In this document: piece by piece, positions 1 through 4,203 of the stretch
How positions within the stretch are numbered: the stretch's first letter is position 1
Layout of the letters: the number at the start of each line of letters is the position of its first letter
Assembly (NCBI GenBank): GCA_030615555.1
Contig: JAUWZB010000071.1
Coordinates: forward strand, 1-5,021
DNA length: 5,021 nucleotides
Direction: 5' to 3'
Origin: Dehalococcoidales bacterium
GTDB lineage: Bacteria > Chloroflexota > Dehalococcoidia > E44-bin15
Notes under the pieces: generated by a model
What the model was told of the DNA's origin: nothing
Databases searched by the model: none
Seen by the model: only the letters and a program-made list of their open reading frames with translations
Translations under genes and position numbers: made by a program

Positions 1-328
1 AAAGTTTTGCTAGCAGATAGTCGATCCGCTCCTTATCCGAGGCCCCTTCCCCGGCAAAGCGGGCGGAGAGGGCACCGGGCTCCCCGCCTAGAGCATCCAC
101 CTCCAGCCCCGAGTCATCGGCGAGGGCAATGAGGTTGCTCAACGAAGCATAGGCTTTAGCCTTAAGGGCGGCATTCTCCTCCAGGGTTTTCCCGGTCTCG
201 CCAACCACCTGGTCAATGCCTACATCCGCAAGGGTAACAATTTCATAGGGTATGCCCTGAAGGAGCAACAAATATTCCCACACCTTAGCCGGGTTTTTTG
301 TGGCCAGGAGAAGCTTCGCCTTACTCAA
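1..328 (-). CDS. rdgB: XTP/dITP pyrophosphatase (RdgB/HAM1 family), N-terminal part
   Basis: Hydrolyses non-canonical purine nucleoside triphosphates (XTP, dITP, ITP) to the monophosphate and pyrophosphate, keeping deaminated bases out of DNA and RNA; a cytosolic enzyme. The first 109 codons are here of a family usually about 200 residues long; the rest lies beyond the left edge. Visible family signatures are the nucleotide-binding ATKNPAKV near residues 9-16 (the T-x-N-x-x-K pattern), ENAALKAKA at 51-59, the catalytic DDSGL at 71-75 (second Asp is the expected general base) and ARFAG at 89-93. The start is TTG at 328-326. It is chosen because the T-x-N-x-x-K motif normally lies about ten residues from the N-terminus and no ATG precedes it in frame. 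This TTG overlaps the TGA stop of the upstream aldolase/phosphatase gene (TTGA), so translation is probably coupled. A purine-rich GGAGGGGAG lies at 349-341, rather far upstream (12 nt). Family assignment is firm; the exact start is likely. Confidence 0.93.
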   Translation of the reverse strand, partial: MSKAKLLLATKNPAKVWEYLLLLQGIPYEIVTLADVGIDQVVGETGKTLEENAALKAKAYASLSNLIALADDSGLEVDALGGEPGALSARFAGEGASDKERIDYLLAKL

Positions 329-1416
329 AGGTCTACAAATCTCCCCTCCAGCTTCCTGGCCACCTGGGGCATGGTGGTATATTCCATCGCCTCCAGAGGC
401 AGCCTGTGGGGCTCAAAGGGCCCGTGGCGACGCATATAATCGGCGACCTCACCCGAAATCTGTCTTGCTTTATCGAAGCTGGGGTCGTTGAACATATCCC
501 GCGGTCCCACAAGCTTACCACCGGAGAGCTGGAAGCCAGCGCAGACTACCCGAGGGGGACCGTCGAAGCGGGACGGGTTGGACTGCTCGATGGCTACTGG
601 CATCAGGGGGCCGTGATGAGAACCCCGCATCCACCCCTCTACCAGGAAGGGATTGGTGAAGGGCTCCAGCACCTCGCCTACTGCGGGAAACTCCCCCTGG
701 GAGCGAACAATGCACACCGGGTCATCCTTGCCCACATATCTGCCTGCCATTAGGCTCAGGCGCTGGGTAGAGGAGACGGCGGCAATCTCATTGGAGCCTC
801 GATGGTAGACTGCCTTCACCGCATAGCGTGATGGCGCTCCCATAAAGAGGAGCATGTCGTAGATCTCCTCAGGGGCATCAAGGGTGATCTTCTTATGCTC
901 CTTGACATCGTGAATCTCGAAGCGAAAGCCCCCGTGCATGTTCTCGGCAATCACTAGCCCGATGGTGTTGAAGGGGTCGGCGAATATCTTGTAGAGGGGT
1001 AGGTTCCACGCCCCCGCCGATGTCTTATCGGCCATGAAGATAATGATCGGCTCCGACCCCCTCTCCTCAAACTCCATTTCGGCGACCCCAGGCCCCATCC
1101 CCTTGACATTTCCTGAGAAGGCCTCGGCCAGGAGGTCCTGCCCGGCCCCGTGAAGCTTTAGCTCTTTGGCCACCTTGGTGCAATCCAGGAAGGTATCCCA
1201 GGTTAGCTTGTGGATCGCCTCGTCCTCCTCCCCACGCTGATGGGTCATGATCAATTGCAGGTCGTCCCCGCACCTCGTGACATGGAAATCCACCAGTAGC
1301 TTGTTGCGCTTTGCCTTCTCTAGGCACTCATTAGCCTTCTCCAGAACGAGGGGATGTGAGCTGGAGTGCCCTACATAGCCACCAATGTCAGCCTTGATCA
1401 CGCTCAGGGTAATCAT
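325..1416 (-). CDS. fbp: Fructose-1,6-bisphosphate aldolase/phosphatase (bifunctional FBPA/P, class V FBPase)
   Basis: Condenses dihydroxyacetone phosphate with glyceraldehyde 3-phosphate and then dephosphorylates the FBP formed, giving fructose 6-phosphate in an essentially one-way gluconeogenic step. At 363 residues it matches the usual family length. It follows the archaeal (Sulfolobus-type) proteins closely as I recall them: SVIKADIGG at the N-terminus (metal-ligand Asp10, then His17), GDDLQLIMTH at 50-59 (Asp51, Asp52), GAGQDLL at 90-96, FSGNVKGMGPG at 100-110, FMADKT at 127-132, and AGRYVGKDDPV at 224-234. In the last, Tyr227 and Lys230 correspond to the aldolase tyrosine and Schiff-base lysine. 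GWMRGSHHGPLMPV (261-274), RFDGPPR and the C-terminal DYMRRHGPFEPHRL (326-339) are also typical. All active-site positions I can place are intact, so both activities are expected. ATG 1416 is preceded by AAAGGAGG (1430-1423, 6-nt spacer). It lies 16 bases after cobO and overlaps rdgB. Confidence 0.96.
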   Translation of the reverse strand: MITLSVIKADIGGYVGHSSSHPLVLEKANECLEKAKRNKLLVDFHVTRCGDDLQLIMTHQRGEEDEAIHKLTWDTFLDCTKVAKELKLHGAGQDLLAEAFSGNVKGMGPGVAEMEFEERGSEPIIIFMADKTSAGAWNLPLYKIFADPFNTIGLVIAENMHGGFRFEIHDVKEHKKITLDAPEEIYDMLLFMGAPSRYAVKAVYHRGSNEIAAVSSTQRLSLMAGRYVGKDDPVCIVRSQGEFPAVGEVLEPFTNPFLVEGWMRGSHHGPLMPVAIEQSNPSRFDGPPRVVCAGFQLSGGKLVGPRDMFNDPSFDKARQISGEVADYMRRHGPFEPHRLPLEAMEYTTMPQVARKLEGRFVDL

Positions 1417-1422
1417 CTTGTT

Positions 1423-1430
1423 CCTCCTTT
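1423..1430 (-). promoter_or_regulatory. Ribosome binding site of the FBP aldolase/phosphatase gene
   Basis: AAAGGAGG on the minus strand, 6 nt before ATG 1416, is near-perfect anti-16S complementarity. It sits inside the 16-base cobO-fbp gap, so this gene probably has stronger initiation than the weakly led cobO in front of it. It also fixes the start codon. Confidence 0.85.
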
Positions 1431-1432
1431 CA

Positions 1433-1969
1433 TTAATACTCGATCCCCTTTCTCGCCTTTATCCCCTTCTGATAGGGGTGCTTGACCTCCACCATCTCGG
1501 TAACTAGGTCAGCCCTTTCGATAAGCCGCTCATCGGCATAGCGACCGGTGAGGACAAGCTCCACACTTGGCGGCTTTTCCTCGATCAGCGTTAATAGCTC
1601 TTCAACCTCGATGAGCTTCCAGGCAACAGCGATGTTTACCTCATCCAGCACCACCAGGTCGAATTCGCCGCTGGCGAGCGCCTCTCTAGCTGCCTGGAGC
1701 GCCTCTCTTACCTGCTCCCTTTCCTCAGCCTTCACATTCTGAGGATCGACGAAGTGTTCGTGCCCAAAGCTTTGGAAGCTGGCATTGGGCAATTGGGCCA
1801 GCATGTTTCGCTCCCCATAGGGATAATCGCCCTTCATAAAGAAAATGATGTGGACTCTAAGCCCATGCCCCAGGGCGCGCAGCACCACCCCCAATGCCGC
1901 AGAGGTCTTGCCTTTACCGCTGCCGGTGTAGATTTCCACCAGCCCCTTGGCGAGGGATTTATCGGTCAT
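1433..1969 (-). CDS. cobO: Cob(I)yrinic acid a,c-diamide adenosyltransferase (CobO/BtuR family)
   Basis: Transfers the 5'-deoxyadenosyl group of ATP to the Co(I) of corrinoids, in de novo B12 synthesis or in salvage, yielding adenosylcobamides; cytosolic. The 178 residues span the single RecA-like ATPase domain of the family. Visible are the P-loop GSGKGKTSAA (16-25, the unusual CobA-type loop), FFMKGDYPYGE (43-53), an acidic Walker-B-like VVLDEVNIAV (106-115) followed by tryptophan (W117), ELVLTGRYA (137-145), and the family's C-terminal signature VTEMVEVKHPY with the basic tail QKGIKARKGIEY (156-178). The length is slightly below the roughly 195-200 of enterobacterial BtuR, the difference being a short N-terminus. 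ATG 1969 has only a weak AGG upstream and no better start. It is the first gene of the leftward cluster, 16 bases before the aldolase/phosphatase gene. No other cobalamin biosynthesis gene is visible, so a salvage role is as likely as a pathway role. Confidence 0.95.
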   Translation of the reverse strand: MTDKSLAKGLVEIYTGSGKGKTSAALGVVLRALGHGLRVHIIFFMKGDYPYGERNMLAQLPNASFQSFGHEHFVDPQNVKAEEREQVREALQAAREALASGEFDLVVLDEVNIAVAWKLIEVEELLTLIEEKPPSVELVLTGRYADERLIERADLVTEMVEVKHPYQKGIKARKGIEY

Positions 1970-2001
1970 CGGAGCCTAAAAAGCCCATCCGCATTTTTCG
2001 C

Positions 2002-2127
2002 TTTTTCGCCCTTTTCGTAGCCTTAGTTTTTCTTGATCAGCCTTTTTTCGACCTACTCGTGGCCTTGGTTTCTCTTGGCTCGCTGTTTTGGCATACTCTC
2101 GGCCTCTGTTTCCATCGATTCATTTTT
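2002..2127. repeat. Degenerate 42-bp tandem repeat, about three copies
   Basis: Units begin at 2002, 2044 and 2086. In the first 33 bases of units 1 and 2, 27 positions agree; unit 3 is much more diverged and is recognisable mainly by the TACTC..GGCC..GTTTC core around 2094-2112. The period is exactly 14 codons. Plus-strand translation in the frame of 2002 gives hydrophobic units starting FFALFVALVFL and FFDLLVALVSL. The minus strand is lysine-codon rich but interrupted by stops. The array lies in the leader of cobO. I treat it as a DNA or RNA repeat rather than a coding one. Confidence 0.6.
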
Positions 2128-2144
2128 TTGAACTTTCCGAAATG

Positions 2145-2159
2145 TTCGAATTATTCGAA
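2145..2159. promoter_or_regulatory. Perfect 15-bp palindrome (TTCGAAT-T-ATTCGAA), candidate operator
   Basis: Two 7-bp arms are perfectly complementary around one central base. A related TTCCGAA lies just to the left at 2135-2141, so CGAA recurs three times at a strict 9-bp spacing (2138, 2147, 2156). The palindrome stands between the two divergent genes, about 175 bases from cobO and 114 bases left of the rightward -10. Its symmetry is typical of a dimeric repressor site. It does not match a LexA box or another operator I can name. Confidence 0.4.
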
Positions 2160-2207
2160 ATAGCGGCGGGCATCCCATCCTTCTGTGCAAGGGAAGTCTA
2201 GCAAGGG

Positions 2208-2249
2208 AGCGCCCGCTTGTCAAGGAGGCTTCGCCCTAAGATGGGCGCT
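2208..2249. repeat. Inverted repeat AGCGCCC / GGGCGCT with 28-nt loop
   Basis: Seven-base arms at 2208-2214 and 2243-2249 are perfectly complementary. The repeat ends some 24 bases upstream of the rightward extended -10 element, so it would not be in that transcript and is more likely to act as DNA, if at all. The left arm overlaps a second imperfect GC-rich pairing with 2162-2175. No U-tract follows on either strand, so it is not a typical terminator. Confidence 0.3.
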
Positions 2250-2272
2250 TTGTGGAAACTTGTGCCTGCTCA

Positions 2273-2281
2273 TGATATAAT
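2273..2281 (+). promoter_or_regulatory. Extended -10 promoter for the carboxylase/dehydrogenase genes
   Basis: TGATATAAT is a perfect TGn extension plus the consensus TATAAT hexamer (2276-2281). At 17-bp spacing the -35 position reads TGGAAA (2253-2258), a poor match, which is common when the TG extension is present. Transcription would begin near 2288, giving a leader of about 105 nt to ATG 2393. It would be read by the housekeeping sigma-70-type RNA polymerase. Confidence 0.6.
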
Positions 2282-2379
2282 GCCCGAATAGAAGAGGGGA
2301 TTTGAGTTTAGCTTTAAGACTTTGCAGCGAGAGGGTTGTTCTAAGACGTAACGAGATAGAGCAAAAAAGGGGCTAAAAT

Positions 2380-2386
2380 AGGAGGG
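2380..2386 (+). promoter_or_regulatory. Ribosome binding site of the carboxyltransferase gene
   Basis: AGGAGGG ends 6 nt before ATG 2393. An in-frame TAG at 2357-2359 blocks longer versions of the gene, and no other start codon lies between, so this site fixes the N-terminus. Confidence 0.85.
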
Positions 2387-2392
2387 CACTGG

Positions 2393-3928
2393 ATGCTGGA
2401 GGAATACAAGCAGAAGCGGGAGATAATAAAGCAAATGGGAGGCCCCAAGGCTGTGGCACAACAGCATGAAAGGGGCAGTTGGACTGCTCGGGAGAGGGTA
2501 GAATACTTCTTCGATCCCGGCACTTTCACCGAGATGGGCTTATTCGTCGAGCACCGCACCACAGCTTTCGGGCTGGACAAAAGGGAAATACCTGCCGAAG
2601 GGGTGATCACCGGCTTCGGAAAGGTAAATGGCAGGCTGGTAATGGTCGCTTCTGAGGATTACACCACAATGGCAGGCACCTTCGGCGAATATCACGGCAA
2701 AAAGTTCTCGCAAGCCGTCGACATGGCCAAGGATATGGGGATACCCTTTGTTGGCATGAATGACTCCGGGGGAGCACGGCTTCAAGAGGGGATGGATACC
2801 TTGCAGTGCTATGCCTGGCTATTCAGGTCTCAGATCCTGGCATCAGGCATCATTCCCCAGATAGCCTTGCTGATGGGGCCGTGTTTAGGAGGACAGGCCT
2901 ATCATCCCGTGATGCAGGATTTCGTGTTTCAATGTCGGGAGACAGGCCGCATGGCTATCGCCGGTCCCGCCTTCGTCAAGACGCAGACGGGTGAAGATAT
3001 CGACCTTGACACCCTGTGTGGCGTCGAGGCCCACGCCGTTAAATCGGGGGAGACGCACGTGGTAGCCGAAGACGATCAGGACTGCCTGGATAAGACCAAG
3101 GAGCTCTTGAGCTTCTTGCCTGCCAACAATCGGGAGAAGCCACTACGCCAGGAAACGGGGGATGATTCGGAAAGGATAGACCCAGAGCTAGATACCCTGG
3201 TGCCTGAAGATCCTTCGATCCCCTATGACATGCACGATGTAATCGCGAGGATCATAGATAATGGCCATTTCTTCGAGATACTAAAGGACTTTGCTCAGAA
3301 CGTGATCGTCGGGTTTGCCAGATTTGGCGGGCGTCCTGCCGGGATCGTGGCAAGCCAGCCGATGTGTGCCGCAGGCGCATTAGATTGTGATGCCGCCGAC
3401 AAGGTCGCCCGATTCGTCAGGTTTTGTGACCTGTTCAACATCCCACTGGTAAACCTCCACGACGTCCCCGGATACTGGATAGGCTCGGCTGAAGAGTGGA
3501 AGGGTATTTTGCGCCATGGCGCCAAGATGCTCTATGCCTATGTTGAGGCCACGGTGCCCAAGATCACAGTAGTCGTGCGTAAATCCTTTGCCGGGGCCTA
3601 CACCGGGATGTGCTGCAAGGATACCGGAGCCGACTTGATGTTTGCCTGGCCCATAGCCAGGATTTGCATCGTGGGCGCCGAGACCGCCGCCAGCGTGATC
3701 TTCGCCCGCGAAATAAAGGGGGCGGAGGACCCCAAGACGATGAAAGCACAGAGGATCGCCGAATATCGAGAGCTCTTCGAAAACCCTTATCGAGCGGCGG
3801 AACGAGGGTTTATCGACGATGTGATCATGCCCAGCGAGACGAGGAAACATATCAACAGGGCACTGGACATCCTGGAAAACAAAACGGTGGTCAGGCCCTG
3901 GAGAAAATATTCAAACATCAATCTGTGA
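2393..3928 (+). CDS. Acyl-CoA carboxylase, carboxyltransferase (beta) subunit, PccB/MmdA-like
   Basis: Moves the carboxyl group between biotin on a carrier protein and an acyl-CoA; cytosolic, normally a hexamer. The 511 residues fit the two-crotonase-fold family. N-terminal half: GGPKAVAQQHERG (16-28), LTARER-like WTARERVEYFFDPGTF (30-45), GMNDSGGARLQEG (121-133), the first oxyanion-hole motif GPCLGG (162-167), VKTQTGE (195-201) and a helix ending LLSFLPANN (238-246). C-terminal half: AGALDCDAADKVARFVRFCDLFNIPLV (327-353), HDVPG (356-360), RHGAKMLYAY (374-383), and the second oxyanion motif at AGAY (400-403). Overall it is nearest to propionyl-CoA carboxylase and methylmalonyl-CoA decarboxylase alpha chains. 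Some active-site segments differ: YWIGSAEEW after DVPG, and GAYTGMCCKD where PccB has GAYD. A biotin carrier gene follows 11 bases later. No biotin carboxylase or membrane decarboxylase subunit is in the window, so the substrate and direction of the reaction remain open. Confidence 0.92.
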   Translation: MLEEYKQKREIIKQMGGPKAVAQQHERGSWTARERVEYFFDPGTFTEMGLFVEHRTTAFGLDKREIPAEGVITGFGKVNGRLVMVASEDYTTMAGTFGEYHGKKFSQAVDMAKDMGIPFVGMNDSGGARLQEGMDTLQCYAWLFRSQILASGIIPQIALLMGPCLGGQAYHPVMQDFVFQCRETGRMAIAGPAFVKTQTGEDIDLDTLCGVEAHAVKSGETHVVAEDDQDCLDKTKELLSFLPANNREKPLRQETGDDSERIDPELDTLVPEDPSIPYDMHDVIARIIDNGHFFEILKDFAQNVIVGFARFGGRPAGIVASQPMCAAGALDCDAADKVARFVRFCDLFNIPLVNLHDVPGYWIGSAEEWKGILRHGAKMLYAYVEATVPKITVVVRKSFAGAYTGMCCKDTGADLMFAWPIARICIVGAETAASVIFAREIKGAEDPKTMKAQRIAEYRELFENPYRAAERGFIDDVIMPSETRKHINRALDILENKTVVRPWRKYSNINL

Positions 3929-3939
3929 GGAAGGGAAAG

Positions 3940-4167
3940 ATGGCTGCTATAGTTGCACCAATGCCGGGAAGAGTAGTTGATATCAAGGTGAAGGTTGGAG
4001 AGGCGGTAGAAAATGGCCAGGAGCTTTGTATCATTGAGGCCATGAAGATGCAGATGCCCGTAATGTCCCCCCAAAGCGGGGTGGTTAGAGAGATCAAAGT
4101 GGCGGCAGGGCAGGGCATCAAAAAAGGGGATGTTATGATGGAGCTTGATCTGCATCACCCGGGCTAA
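3940..4167 (+). CDS. Small biotin carrier protein (biotinyl/lipoyl domain)
   Basis: This is a single 75-residue biotinyl domain that shuttles the carboxyl group on a biotinylated lysine. The signature EAMKMQMP (33-40) places the biotin on Lys36. The flanking half-motifs also fit: an N-terminal APMPGRVVDIKVKVGEAVENGQELCIIEA, here split around Gly10 and Gly26, and the mirror-image SPQSGVVREIKVAAGQGIKKGDVMMELD (43-70), giving the usual quasi-symmetric hammerhead fold. The start ATG 3940 follows GAGGAAGGG, which overlaps the carboxyltransferase stop. Most free-standing carriers (AccB, decarboxylase gamma chains) carry an Ala/Pro-rich or other N-terminal extension, and this one has none. The same frame stays open back to 3610 inside the preceding gene, but that part does not look like protein and lacks a ribosome site. 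A biotin protein ligase must be encoded elsewhere. With its neighbour it probably forms a carboxylase or decarboxylase complex. Confidence 0.93.
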   Translation: MAAIVAPMPGRVVDIKVKVGEAVENGQELCIIEAMKMQMPVMSPQSGVVREIKVAAGQGIKKGDVMMELDLHHPG

Positions 4168-4203
4168 GTAATGAGATGATGCGCGAATTGGAGGATACTA
4201 AGG

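Larger units (their letters stand above)
1970..2392. other. Divergent intergenic control region (423 bases)
   Basis: The gap between the start codons of cobO (leftward) and the acyl-CoA carboxyltransferase (rightward) holds no convincing gene. The part next to cobO (1970-2130) is T-rich on the plus strand (A/purine-rich in the cobO mRNA sense) and carries degenerate 42-bp tandem repeats. The middle (2135-2159) has clustered CGAA motifs, including a perfect 15-bp palindrome. The part from about 2162 to 2260 is more GC-rich with inverted repeats. An extended -10 promoter at 2273-2281 faces right and leaves a leader of about 105 nt. I looked for the conserved boxes of a cobalamin riboswitch on both strands, given cobO, and did not find them. 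No clear promoter is recognisable for the leftward genes. Confidence 0.8.

Noticed and set aside
298..753. Plus-strand 151-codon frame opposite the FBP aldolase/phosphatase
   Set aside because: It is the antisense shadow of a strongly conserved gene; its peptide shows no domain and no ribosome site.
2054..2133. Small basic minus-strand ORFs (20-28 codons) before cobO
   Set aside because: Two overlapping frames are possible and neither has a ribosome site; lysine codons follow simply from the A-rich repeat.
2145..2160. Leftward -10 element AATAAT (minus strand, within the palindrome)
   Set aside because: The hexamer is acceptable, but the -35 position at 17-bp spacing (ATGGGA) is not, and there is no TG extension.
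1894..2163. Plus-strand 89-codon frame with hydrophobic repeats, antisense to the start of cobO
   Set aside because: It starts inside cobO with no ribosome site, and its first third is the shadow of the cobO P-loop region. The repeat itself is reported as a DNA feature.
1970..2260. Cobalamin riboswitch ahead of cobO
   Set aside because: The expected conserved B12-box sequences are not found by eye on the minus strand, and the leader is A-rich and repetitive instead.
3380..3850. Minus-strand 156-codon frame opposite the carboxyltransferase
   Set aside because: Antisense shadow of the conserved C-terminal carboxyltransferase domain.
3610..3939. In-frame upstream extension of the biotin carrier gene, inside the carboxyltransferase gene
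   Set aside because: The frame is open but has no ribosome site, its peptide is Arg-rich out-of-frame sequence, and the true start at 3940 has both a ribosome site and a domain-perfect N-terminus.
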